DNA from: Rheinheimera maricola
GTDB lineage: Bacteria; Pseudomonadota; Gammaproteobacteria; Enterobacterales; Alteromonadaceae
Length of the DNA: 64,000 bases
Assembly: GCF_016918075.2 (NCBI RefSeq)
Contig: NZ_JAERPS020000002.1
Location: 496,001-560,000 of the forward strand
Direction of reading: 5' to 3'
In this document: one piece after another, positions 8,471 to 16,214 of the stretch
How the letters are laid out: each line of letters starts with the position of its first letter
Position numbering within the stretch: the first letter of the stretch is position 1
Translations under genes and position numbers: made by a program
The notes under the pieces: model-generated
Told to the model about the DNA's origin: nothing
The model's database searches: none
Seen by the model: the letters and a program-made list of their open reading frames with translations, nothing else

Positions 8471-9331
8471 ATGATCCACAGCATGACCGCCTTTGCCCGC
8501 CACGAAACCAAAGCCAGCTGGGGCACAGCCCAGTGGGAGATCCGCTCGGTAAACCAACGTTACCTGGAATCCTACTTTCGCCTGCCGGAGCAGTTTCGCG
8601 GTTTAGAAAGCTTGCTGCGCGACAAACTCCGTAACAGCCTGCAGCGCGGCAAAATAGAAGTTAACCTGCGCTACCACGCCAACCAGGCCGCCGGCGAGCT
8701 AACCTTAAACGACGTATTTGCCGAGCAATTACTGCAAAAAGCCCAGCAGTTACTGCAAAAAGCGCCACAAGCCCAATTAAACATCGCCGACATACTGCGC
8801 TGGCCCGGCGTAATGGAAACACCAACCGAAGACTTAGACGCCCTGCAAGGAGAACTGCTGGCTGGTTTTGACACCGCCTTACAAGACTTCTTAGCCGGCC
8901 GCGGCCGCGAAGGTGAAGCCATTGAAGGTATGATCCAGCAACGCTTAAGCGCCATCGGCGAACAGGTAGCCTTCGTGCGAACGCACCTGCCACAAGCCAT
9001 GCAATGGCAGCGCGATCGCATTACCAATCGCTTAAATGAAATTAAAGCCGATTTAGATCAAGGCCGTTTAGAGCAGGAAATGGCATTTTTGGCGTCAAAA
9101 TCTGACGTCGCCGAAGAGCTCGACCGCTTAGATGCGCATATCAAAGAAACCCGCCACACGCTGAAAAAAGGCGGCGCCTGTGGCAGACGCTTAGACTTTA
9201 TGATGCAAGAATTTAACCGCGAAGCGAATACCCTATCCTCCAAAGCCATCAGCACTGAAATAACCAATTCGGCGGTAGAGCTTAAGGTGCTAATCGAGCA
9301 GATGCGCGAGCAAATTCAGAATATTGAATAA
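8471..9331 (+). CDS. yicC: YicC/YloC family endoribonuclease
   Basis: A 286-aa member of the YicC family, a ring-shaped endoribonuclease implicated in mRNA and sRNA turnover. The N-terminal domain begins MIHSMTAFARHE and has SVNQRYLESYFRLPEQFRG-type family signatures. The C-terminal DUF1732 part includes FLASKSDVAEELDRLDAHI and KGGACGRRLDFMMQEFNRE, ending NSAVELKVLIEQMREQIQNIE-like (about 265-286). It is divergent from rph, as in E. coli. Full length, no oddities. Confidence 0.96.
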   Translation: MIHSMTAFARHETKASWGTAQWEIRSVNQRYLESYFRLPEQFRGLESLLRDKLRNSLQRGKIEVNLRYHANQAAGELTLNDVFAEQLLQKAQQLLQKAPQAQLNIADILRWPGVMETPTEDLDALQGELLAGFDTALQDFLAGRGREGEAIEGMIQQRLSAIGEQVAFVRTHLPQAMQWQRDRITNRLNEIKADLDQGRLEQEMAFLASKSDVAEELDRLDAHIKETRHTLKKGGACGRRLDFMMQEFNREANTLSSKAISTEITNSAVELKVLIEQMREQIQNIE

Positions 9332-9603
9332 TATTGTACTTTCGCCCAACTAAATAGCAGGTTCATAGTGGAGCCTGCTATTACAAGATCACATACCTGG
9401 TACTTCTCCCCAGAATCGGTTTTCACCAAAGACTCCATCTCAACCAACTGGGCCAGATGACGGCTTACCTTTGCCGGGCTTACGTTGTTGAGGTGAATAC
9501 GTTAGCTAATCTGCTCACCCAGAGAGGTGAATAACAAGGTTAATCGCCTCAAAAACGATATTGGGGTTGGGAGTGCAAAAATGTGAATGTTACATTTCGT
9601 CAT
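9316..9603 (-). pseudogene. Decayed winged-helix DNA-binding gene (one in-frame stop)
   Basis: The 325-bp gap after yicC holds a minus-strand frame from ATG at 9603 to a stop at 9316-9318, interrupted once by TAA at 9502-9504. Its conceptual product includes FTSLGEQIS, then after the stop RIHLNNVSPAKVSRHLAQLV and EMESLVKTDSGEKYQV. This reads like a helix-turn-helix followed by a wing, as in ArsR/MarR-type regulators. It overlaps the yicC 3' end by 16 bases. The rest of the gap holds two hairpins, listed separately. The call rests on pattern reading only, and a chance open frame is possible. Confidence 0.35.
9353..9382. terminator. Hairpin just after yicC (no T-tract)
   Basis: AATAGCAGG (9353-9361) pairs perfectly with CCTGCTATT (9374-9382) around a 12-base loop, 21 bases after the yicC stop. 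No run of T follows, so it is at best a weak or Rho-assisted terminator. Confidence 0.3.
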
Positions 9604-9632
9604 CAGGCGCTAATTGTTAGTTAGCGCCTGAT
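9602..9632. terminator. Hairpin downstream of the SEC-C gene
   Basis: ATCAGGCGCTAA (9602-9613) and TTAGCGCCTGAT (9621-9632) form a perfect 12-bp stem with a 7-base loop. It begins 25 bases past the 3' end of the minus-strand SEC-C gene. A T-tract is absent on both strands. Confidence 0.45.
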
Positions 9633-9656
9633 TTGAGTTACGCAATGCCGCAAGAA

Positions 9657-10655
9657 TCAAACCGCAAATGAGAAACTTTGTGTTAGCAGCGGTTGAATAC
9701 ATACCTTTCCAGGTACTTTCACACCATCTAAGTACGTTTTAGGATCAGCAGTAACAAAGCCCCAAAACTGTAAAAAGCGTTTAATAAAGCGTGACTCAAT
9801 CAGCAAGCTCAGTAGCCTGATAGGTGAAAAATGCTCGTTAGGTGTCAGCTGGCGTAGCAAGTCTGGAAACGCTTTCGCAACGTCGTCTATCAACTGTTCA
9901 ATAGAGCCGTGGCTTTGCAAACGCCAAAGCATAAATAACCAAAAGCTCCTTAGATTAACATCATGCTCAAAGCTATCCAGGTAGCCCCAGTTGTACTTGG
10001 TAGTGGCTGCTTCTAACATAGGTAGAAAAAAGGCCTTGATGCCTTGTGCTTGATACTGCTTCTGTGCTGCTTTTTTAAGATGAAAACGACCAGATCTTAA
10101 GTAAATAATGCCGGCAATTTCAGCCAGAACGCGGGCATAGTGCAAAGCATTAAATTTATCTTCATTAATACCGGAAAATTCACTGATACTAATATTGGTG
10201 CGGTGTTGGTTAACTGCAAACTCCGGCAATAAGTCACCGGCCTCTTTAACCAACTTTGCCGGTAAGTTGCCTTTGCTGGTTGCTTTAAAGGAACCGTTAT
10301 TTTGCATCGCTTCATCAAATATCAATGTTAAATAACGCATCACAGGACTAGATGAGATATCTTCAGGTGTGCTTATGGTCAGCCACTCTAGTTCATCCAA
10401 CGGGGCATAAAGCCAGTTCGCCATTTGCGTTGGTGTCAAACCGCAAAAATCGGCGCTATGTCGGTTATTACGTTCTGCCATTCGCTGCTGCGCTACAAGG
10501 TTTAACTCCTCAAGCGTCAAATTAGGATTCATCGCCACAGTTTGCGCAATATCATCGAATACATCGCTATGCTGTTTAGATGTAGCATTGATGCAGCACT
10601 GTTTGTATTTTTTACCGCTGCCACAAGGGCATGGCTCGTTGCGACCTGCTTTCAT
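9657..10655 (-). CDS. SEC-C zinc-binding motif protein of unknown function
   Basis: A 332-aa cytoplasmic protein. The N-terminus, MKAGRNEPCPCGSGKKYKQC followed by C, is a textbook SEC-C motif (CxCGSGxKYKxCC), the zinc-binding module first known from the SecA C-terminus. The remaining 300 residues are mainly helical and I do not recognise them; they contain no catalytic motif I can name. AGGG lies 9 bp before the ATG. It lies in an A+T-richer islet next to a toxin-antitoxin pair, divergent from it. A role in stress or defence would be a guess from context only. Confidence 0.8.
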   Translation of the reverse strand: MKAGRNEPCPCGSGKKYKQCCINATSKQHSDVFDDIAQTVAMNPNLTLEELNLVAQQRMAERNNRHSADFCGLTPTQMANWLYAPLDELEWLTISTPEDISSSPVMRYLTLIFDEAMQNNGSFKATSKGNLPAKLVKEAGDLLPEFAVNQHRTNISISEFSGINEDKFNALHYARVLAEIAGIIYLRSGRFHLKKAAQKQYQAQGIKAFFLPMLEAATTKYNWGYLDSFEHDVNLRSFWLFMLWRLQSHGSIEQLIDDVAKAFPDLLRQLTPNEHFSPIRLLSLLIESRFIKRFLQFWGFVTADPKTYLDGVKVPGKVCIQPLLTQSFSFAV

Positions 10656-10812
10656 TCTAAATTGCCCTGAACTATGTCAATAGTTACTAAACAGCCAGTA
10701 TATCTACTCACTTCTTCCTCGTAAAACTGCGGTAGAGGAAACCGCAGATTAATATCAATAGCTCAGCCAAACACCTTAATTTCCCCTTCAAAATCACTGT
10801 ATAACTCCGAGT

Positions 10813-10857
10813 ATAAATGTCGTATTTTTGCATTTGATAAATGTCGTATTTTTGCAT
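10813..10857 (+). promoter_or_regulatory. Two perfect 21-bp direct repeats upstream of the AbiE-type operon
   Basis: Positions 10813-10833 and 10837-10857 are identical and separated by TTG (period 24 bp). They end 33 bases before the antitoxin start. AbiEi antitoxins are known to repress their own promoter through repeats, so these are likely operator sites. The A+T-rich repeats could also overlap the promoter itself. Confidence 0.6.
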
Positions 10858-10889
10858 ATGCTATGACCATTCTTTGCAGGAGGTATCAG

Positions 10890-11294
10890 ATGACGATACA
10901 AGACAGACTACAAACCAGAGTAAAGCGCTCTAAGCGTTCTGTTTTCCTGCGCTCTGATTTTACTGATATCGCTGATTATGACCAGGTTGGCCGAGGTCTC
11001 AGAAGCCTGGTGCAAGAGGGCTTGCTGCTTAAAATTGGTTATGGCCTGTATGTGCGTGCCAGAGTCAATCGCATCACTGGCCAGTTAATGCCAGATAACC
11101 CAGCCGGTAACGATGGGGTGCTTATTGAAGCCATGGAAAGGTTAGGCGTTGATTATAAGCTTGATGACTTGTCTCTTAAAAATTTGTCGGGCGAAAGCAC
11201 TCAAATTCCGGCAAACGTCAAAATTATTCCAAAGAGCTCACGCTTTACCCGCAAAATTGCGGTAGGGAAACAGCGTGTCAACGAAGTTCGATAG
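10890..11294 (+). CDS. AbiEi-like antitoxin / transcriptional regulator (DUF6088 type)
   Basis: The start is set at ATG 10890 because AGGAGG lies at 10879-10884; the frame also opens at 10863. The 134-aa product starts MTIQDRLQTRVKRSKRSVFL and has a winged-helix-like region (DFTDIADYDQVGRGLRSLVQ, then EGLLLKIGYGLYVRA). This is typical of the short AbiEi/DUF6088 antitoxins of type IV toxin-antitoxin systems, which bind DNA and counteract an AbiEii nucleotidyltransferase. It overlaps the next gene by 20 bases. The upstream 21-bp direct repeats fit autoregulation. The C-terminal antitoxin domain is short compared with classical AbiEi. Confidence 0.78.
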   Translation: MTIQDRLQTRVKRSKRSVFLRSDFTDIADYDQVGRGLRSLVQEGLLLKIGYGLYVRARVNRITGQLMPDNPAGNDGVLIEAMERLGVDYKLDDLSLKNLSGESTQIPANVKIIPKSSRFTRKIAVGKQRVNEVR

Positions 11295-12267
11295 CTCACT
11301 TTTTGTCGACGTTGCCAACGCCCTGGGGCTTGGTAACCCGGCTATTGTTGAAAAAGACTATTATGTCGTACAGCTGCTGGTGCATTTATGTTCTATTGAA
11401 CTTCCCTCTCACCAAATCGTATTTTCTGGCGGCACAGCGCTGGCAAAATCATCGATAAAAACCTATCGAATGTCAGAAGATGTTGATCTGAAACTGGTTC
11501 CTAAGCCGACGTTTTCTGAGCTTACTTCCCGCAATGCGAAAAGAAATGCCCGTAAAGCGGCTAAGCAGTTGGTTGAGTCAATAATTACAGTGAGTAAAAC
11601 TTTTTCTATTGAGAAAGCTGCGCTGGTACTGGATGAATACAGGTACTTTAGCTTCGATATCCGTTACCCCCAGGAGTACCAGCAAGCACCTTGCCTTCGC
11701 CCATTTATCAAGTTGGAGTTTATCGAATCTGATTTACTTAGTATTGCTGAGTCTCGCAGTATCCAGTCAATTTATGCGCAAATGTTGGGATCTGATATCG
11801 AGATTAAGGAGTTGTCTTGCGCTGTTATTATTGAGACGCAGGCAGAAAAATTGCTGTCAATGATGCGCAGAACTGCCAGTGTGGCGCGTAACAGCGAACG
11901 AGATGATGATGAGACCTTAGTTAGACATATTTACGATACCTACCATATCCAGCTTGCCCAACCTTCCGAGATAGAACAACTTGGATCTCTGGTAGTCAGA
12001 GCCATTAAAACCGATGTTGAACGCTATGGTAATCAACACCCGCAGATGGTTGAATCTCCTATCGAGGAATTGCGCTTCGGATTGCAGCTCTTAGCTGCAA
12101 ACCCAAAGTTCGAGCAGCGCTATAACAGCTATGTTAGCCCTATGGTGTATGCTGAAAGCCCTGTCCAATGGCGCGACGCGTTAGCGGTTTTTACAAGGCT
12201 GTCAAATGACGTATTGGATTATGCAGAGCAACAATTTGATAACCCGCTTTCGAATCTAAGGAGTTAA
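11275..12267 (+). CDS. AbiEii/AbiGii-type nucleotidyltransferase toxin
   Basis: A 330-aa protein starting at GTG 11275, inside the 3' end of the antitoxin gene (20-bp overlap, other frame). No ATG start is plausible nearby. It has the nucleotidyltransferase core: VEKDYYVVQLL near residue 23, IVFSGGTALAKS near 43, and RMSEDVDLKLVP near 60, which gives the GG...SxDxDL-type metal and nucleotide site of DUF1814/AbiEii proteins. Known relatives modify tRNA or other RNAs, causing reversible growth arrest and sometimes phage exclusion. With the gene before it, this forms a complete toxin-antitoxin pair. It looks intact. Confidence 0.85.
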   Translation: MSTKFDSSLFVDVANALGLGNPAIVEKDYYVVQLLVHLCSIELPSHQIVFSGGTALAKSSIKTYRMSEDVDLKLVPKPTFSELTSRNAKRNARKAAKQLVESIITVSKTFSIEKAALVLDEYRYFSFDIRYPQEYQQAPCLRPFIKLEFIESDLLSIAESRSIQSIYAQMLGSDIEIKELSCAVIIETQAEKLLSMMRRTASVARNSERDDDETLVRHIYDTYHIQLAQPSEIEQLGSLVVRAIKTDVERYGNQHPQMVESPIEELRFGLQLLAANPKFEQRYNSYVSPMVYAESPVQWRDALAVFTRLSNDVLDYAEQQFDNPLSNLRS

Positions 12268-12439
12268 TGAGTATTTAAAAAGCGAACAAAAAATGGTGGG
12301 TAAAGTGGCGGGTAAAACAACGAAAACACCAACATAAAAACGCACAGCAACATGACTTAAAACAAAAATAATTTTACAATTTACAAGTAGATCAAATATT
12401 GAATAACCATCTATCCAGCATGAAGTAGCAAGCACGCCG

Positions 12440-12862
12440 CTACTTCAATGCCAGCTTAAACCAGTCGAGTTGACTTTCGGTTACCTTGCTGGCTTGGCCT
12501 ATCATATTTAGCACGGCTATCAGGTCCTGGTTTTCTTGGTTATCCAGTAGCTTTTTCACCCCCAGGCTCCAGCGTGAGAAATCGCGCTGTTTGATTGGCG
12601 CCCTGAGTAACACCCGCGCATTAGTGTGGCGTTTATCGCGGCAAATACTGGCGTACAGCGCATCAACCACAGCCGCTTCGCCTTCCAGATATTGTAAAAA
12701 ATAACGCTCGGTAAATAACAACGCGCCGGTAATATTTCGCCGGTAATTATTCGGCTCGGCGCGCAGTTTTATCTTATTAATCGCTGCATCGTCAGTGCTA
12801 ATACAGCGCTCGCTGATATACACCAACTGAATTTCATCTTTTTCAATCAAACTCGTTGTCAC
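12440..12862 (-). CDS. BLUF-domain blue-light sensor protein
   Basis: A 140-aa flavin-binding photoreceptor with little beyond the BLUF domain. It starts at GTG 12862 with AAGGA 9 bp upstream. IQLVYISE carries the key Tyr near residue 15. NNYRRNITGALLFTERYFLQ followed by YLEG holds the flavin-contacting Asn and the conserved Gln. DFSRWSLGVKKL is the C-terminal strand region with the semi-conserved Trp. Short BLUF proteins signal by binding partner proteins, and none is obvious nearby. It is divergent from the serine hydrolase gene, with the regulatory repeats of that promoter in between. Confidence 0.93.
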   Translation of the reverse strand: MTTSLIEKDEIQLVYISERCISTDDAAINKIKLRAEPNNYRRNITGALLFTERYFLQYLEGEAAVVDALYASICRDKRHTNARVLLRAPIKQRDFSRWSLGVKKLLDNQENQDLIAVLNMIGQASKVTESQLDWFKLALK

Positions 12863-12950
12863 GGCGTCTATCCTTATACTTAGCCACCTCTGTTATAACG
12901 CCTGTCCTGCTACAAAGCAATGCGACATCTGGCTAATACCGCAGCCCTGC

Positions 12951-13015
12951 AAAGTGGCTAAACCTGCTGGCTAAATCTGGCCCTGCTTTTTCTGCCAAAC
13001 TGGCTCTTTTGGCTA
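12951..13015 (+). promoter_or_regulatory. Putative MocR boxes upstream of the serine hydrolase gene
   Basis: AAACTGGCTCT at 12997-13007 matches boxes upstream of the MFS and amidase genes. Weaker copies AAAGTGGCTA (12951) and AAATCTGGCCC (12973) are in phase: their TGG triplets start at 12955, 12978 and 13001, 23 bp apart each time. These are inferred direct-repeat sites for the MocR-family regulator encoded at 16215. Confidence 0.55.
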
Positions 13016-13068
13016 CGGTAGTACTGTGTGAAGGTAAAGCTAAACCATTTTTAGCCAGAGTTCGCGCC

Positions 13069-14829
13069 ATGCTCAAGCGTTTTATTGCCGTGTTGCTGGC
13101 ACTGTTATGTCCTGCTGCAGGTGCCGACCCGTTGTCGCTGCAAACTGCTCCACCTTCACTGCCCGGCAATGGCGCAGTAGTGCGCAGTGGCCTAAGTTAT
13201 AGTCAGCTTACCGGCAGCGGCAGTATCAGCCTGCAAAATTACAGCCAGTACGCCATACCCGCCAATGCCGCTAACCCGCTGAACCAGTTTAGCGGCACCT
13301 TAACCCTGAGTATCGTTAGCGGTACGTTAACTGAGCAAGGCACAGCACTGGCCAGCAGTTACACTAAGCCGAACCGCTTACCGGACTTTAGCTTTAAGTT
13401 TATCCAGCACGGCACGCACCTCATTCCACTGCAACGCCAACTTATTGCTACCAGCCACCCATCCTGGGAGTATCTGCTACTGCCCGGCCGGGTATGGCAG
13501 GAAAACGGCGACAATGGTTATAGCCGCGTAGCGCTGCCGTTTGCCTTGCAGGAAGTCAACGCCAACTGCACCCACAATGGCGTAATGACGTTCTTATTTA
13601 AAGACGACGGCAGTGTGTCGAAACTGGCCTACCAGATAGCCCAGGAAACTTGTCAGTATTTTAAATTTAACCTGCATGGCAAAGTGAATGCCAGTTACCA
13701 GAGCGCCGTTATCAGCAATGCCGCCGCCATTAAAACCGCCTTCGAGCAGGAACTTGCCGCCCGGCTACCGGTAAAACCGCTAAGTGCGCTGGCCAGCGAC
13801 TACCCGCAAGCGGGTGTTGTTATTGCCAATATTGGCTCCGACCAAAGCAGCAGCCACTTATCGGCCTATGGCGTCTACTACAACGGCGTACACTATGCCG
13901 GCAACTGCAGCACCCGCCAGGGCGATTATCCGTTTTGTCAGCAGATGGCACTGCCGTCGTACTCTACGGCCAAGTCGGTGGTGGCGGGCTTTGCCCTGAT
14001 GCGGCTGGAGCAAAAGTACGGCGGTAATCAGCGCAATCTCAAGATCAGTAATTATGTCAGTGAATGTGCAGCCAGCCGCTGGGCTGATGTCAGCTTTGGC
14101 CAGACACTGGATATGGCCACCGGCAATTACAATTCAGCCGGCGCTTCGGTCGACGAAGGTGCCCAGGCTACTATCGATAACTTTTTTCTGGTTGGCAGCC
14201 ATCAATTAAAAATACAGCACGCCTGTGGCTATCCGCGTAAAGCGCCGCCAGGCAGTCACTTCGTCTATCACAGCTCTGACAGCTATATCTTAAGCCGCGC
14301 TATGCAGCAGTATTACCGCAGCCTGGCGGGTAGCAATGCCGACTATTACACTGATTTACTGGTAAATGAGCTGTGGCAACCGCTGCAACTAAGCCCGCTA
14401 AGCTATTACAGCAAACGCACCTACGATGTAGCAGCACAACCCTGGGCCGGTTATGGCCTGACCTTTATCAGCGATGATTTAATTAAACTGGGCCGTTTTG
14501 CGTACCAGCAACAGGGCAAGATTAATGGCCAGCAACTGCTGGACGCTGACATGCTGCAGGATGCAATGCAACTGGGCAGCAATGGCGGCCTGAGTACCAA
14601 TATACCAAGCAGCCGTTACCGCTATGGCTTCTGGGGCTATGACTTAAGTGATTCCACTGAAGTGGGCTGTGCTAGCCCCAGCTGGGTGCCTTATATGTCC
14701 GGTTTCGGTGGTATTGGTGTAGTAATGTTGCCCAACCAGATGGTGTATTACTATGTCAGCGATAGCAGCGAATACGGCTTTAGCAAAACGGTAAAAGAGC
14801 TGGCAAAAATCAGCCCGGTTTGCAGTTAA
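13069..14829 (+). CDS. Exported serine hydrolase (class C beta-lactamase / esterase fold)
   Basis: The start is taken at ATG 13069 because it gives a clean signal peptide (MLKRFIAVLLALLCPAAGA); the frame extends to 13009. The 586-aa product has about 240 residues of unrecognised N-terminal domain and then a beta-lactamase-like serine hydrolase domain. The SxxK motif is S299-T-A-K302 (PSYSTAKSVV), the tyrosine motif is YHSSDSYILS near residue 403, and a GFGGIG strand lies near the end. Such enzymes hydrolyse esters, amides or small cyclic amides, the nylon-oligomer hydrolase being one relative. Upstream repeats suggest control by the MocR protein. The substrate is unknown. Confidence 0.8.
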   Translation: MLKRFIAVLLALLCPAAGADPLSLQTAPPSLPGNGAVVRSGLSYSQLTGSGSISLQNYSQYAIPANAANPLNQFSGTLTLSIVSGTLTEQGTALASSYTKPNRLPDFSFKFIQHGTHLIPLQRQLIATSHPSWEYLLLPGRVWQENGDNGYSRVALPFALQEVNANCTHNGVMTFLFKDDGSVSKLAYQIAQETCQYFKFNLHGKVNASYQSAVISNAAAIKTAFEQELAARLPVKPLSALASDYPQAGVVIANIGSDQSSSHLSAYGVYYNGVHYAGNCSTRQGDYPFCQQMALPSYSTAKSVVAGFALMRLEQKYGGNQRNLKISNYVSECAASRWADVSFGQTLDMATGNYNSAGASVDEGAQATIDNFFLVGSHQLKIQHACGYPRKAPPGSHFVYHSSDSYILSRAMQQYYRSLAGSNADYYTDLLVNELWQPLQLSPLSYYSKRTYDVAAQPWAGYGLTFISDDLIKLGRFAYQQQGKINGQQLLDADMLQDAMQLGSNGGLSTNIPSSRYRYGFWGYDLSDSTEVGCASPSWVPYMSGFGGIGVVMLPNQMVYYYVSDSSEYGFSKTVKELAKISPVCS

Positions 14830-14848
14830 CAAAATGGCCGGTGCGGCA

Positions 14849-14882
14849 ACTGGCTCTGTCCGCCGGCTAAAACTGGCTCTGT
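14849..14882 (+). promoter_or_regulatory. Putative MocR boxes upstream of the MFS gene
   Basis: AACTGGCTCTGT at 14849 and AACTGGCTCTGT at 14872 (starting with the second A of AAAACTGG) are direct repeats with TGG at 14851 and 14874, exactly 23 bp apart. They end about 60 bp before the MFS start at 14941. Confidence 0.65.
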
Positions 14883-14940
14883 TGTCAGCGATAAAAGCTG
14901 ATAGGCTAAGTTAACAATTAGAATAAAAGGTGCCGCCGCC

Positions 14941-16134
14941 ATGACGCAGCAACACACACTTAACGCCACAGCCAGTAAGCGCTTGCGCCTGCTGCCGGTG
15001 GCCGCCGACAGCCATTTAGCACGGCTGATGCTAGCCTTTTTGGCCACTGCTGGCTTATTTTACGTCAACATCATGCCTGCCCTGGTATCGGGCTTAATTG
15101 ATGGCCGCGGTTTTAGCGCCCGCGACGCCGGGCTTATTGGTTCCTGCAATGTGTACGGTGCCGCCGTCGGCGCTTTTATTGCCATCTTCCTGGTAAAAAA
15201 ACTGCCATGGAAAGCCGCCTGCACCGGTTTATTGTTACTGTTGATCAGCCTCGATTTCATCTCAATGTTACTGACAAACCCACTACCGATGATGCTGCTG
15301 CGCGCAGTGCACGGCTTAACCGGCGGCCTGCTGGTCGGTATAGCTTTTGCCGTAATGGCACGTTGCGGCCAGGTGCACAAAGCCTTTGGTATGTTGCTGC
15401 TGGTGCAGTTTGGCCTGGGCGGTTTGGGCGTTATGCTGTTACCACCGCTGGTGCCGGTGTATGGCTCCTGGCTGCTGTTTATGGCGCTTATTGCCTTTAG
15501 CCTGACCGCCTTGTTGATGCTGGCTTTTTTACCGGCCTATCCGCTGTTACCTATCGCAACAACTAACAGCGCTGCTACCGTGCGCTACCGGCCACTATTG
15601 GCAGCCATTTTAGCCATTTTTTTATTCCAGGCCGCCAATATGGCGCTGTATGCCTACATTATTGAACTGGGCGAACAGGCCGGTTTAACCTTAAGCATTA
15701 TTTCACCGGCGCTGGGAGTATCGGCCTGGCTGGGGCTGCTGGGCTCGGTACTGGTGATCTGGCTGTCTACCCGCCTTGGCCGCGCACTGCCGGTATTTAT
15801 CAGCATTATTATTACCGCTGTGGCGACCTATGCGCTGCATTTTAGTGCCAATGCCGCTATTTTCTGGCTGGCTAATCTGGCAGTGGGGGTTACCTGGGCG
15901 TTTAGCATTGCCTATCTGTTGGGTGTTTGTGCTGAGTTTGACCAGGCTGGCCAAATGGCGGCGCTGGGCGGCTTTGCCTCAAAAATGGGCCTGGCCAGCG
16001 GGCCGTTATTTGCCGCGCTGGTGATTAACGGCGGCAGCTACAGCGGGCTGATTAATGTCGCAGTGGTGCTGTTAGTACTGGCCGCGGTGGTAGCACTGTA
16101 CCCATGCCGGACACTGGACAATGCCACAGGTTAG
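14941..16134 (+). CDS. Major facilitator superfamily transporter
   Basis: A 397-aa inner-membrane carrier with about twelve hydrophobic segments and a 35-residue cytoplasmic N-terminus. It shows MFS features: FYVNIMPALVSGLIDGRGFS in the first helix-loop, a short KKLPWK loop between helices 2 and 3, and a helix-4/5 region (RAVHGLTGGLLVGIAFAVMA). The family gives no reliable substrate. It sits between the serine hydrolase and the MocR regulator, with its own pair of 23-bp-spaced boxes, so it probably carries the substrate or product of that pathway. Confidence 0.88.
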   Translation: MTQQHTLNATASKRLRLLPVAADSHLARLMLAFLATAGLFYVNIMPALVSGLIDGRGFSARDAGLIGSCNVYGAAVGAFIAIFLVKKLPWKAACTGLLLLLISLDFISMLLTNPLPMMLLRAVHGLTGGLLVGIAFAVMARCGQVHKAFGMLLLVQFGLGGLGVMLLPPLVPVYGSWLLFMALIAFSLTALLMLAFLPAYPLLPIATTNSAATVRYRPLLAAILAIFLFQAANMALYAYIIELGEQAGLTLSIISPALGVSAWLGLLGSVLVIWLSTRLGRALPVFISIIITAVATYALHFSANAAIFWLANLAVGVTWAFSIAYLLGVCAEFDQAGQMAALGGFASKMGLASGPLFAALVINGGSYSGLINVAVVLLVLAAVVALYPCRTLDNATG

Positions 16135-16214
16135 CCCCTTGCCTGCAGTTGTTGCACAACGACAGCTGCAGCTTTATGCTGGTTTTACCTGCAGTAAAAT
16201 AATAAGACATTAAT

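Noticed and set aside
10723-11270. Similarity between 10723-10742 and 11251-11270 (AAAAnTGCGGTAGnGGAAAC-like)
   Set aside because: About 20 bases only, one copy coding and one not; could be chance, and no boundary or second element supports a duplication.
12268-12439. Possible integrase or attachment-site remnant after the AbiE toxin gene
   Set aside because: A+T-rich with repeated GTGGGTAAA/GGCGGGTAAA words, but no open frame, tRNA or repeat at the other end of the islet.
16135-16214. MocR autoregulatory boxes before the MocR gene
   Set aside because: Only one weak half-site (GCTGGTTTTACC near 16178) and no partner 23 bp away.
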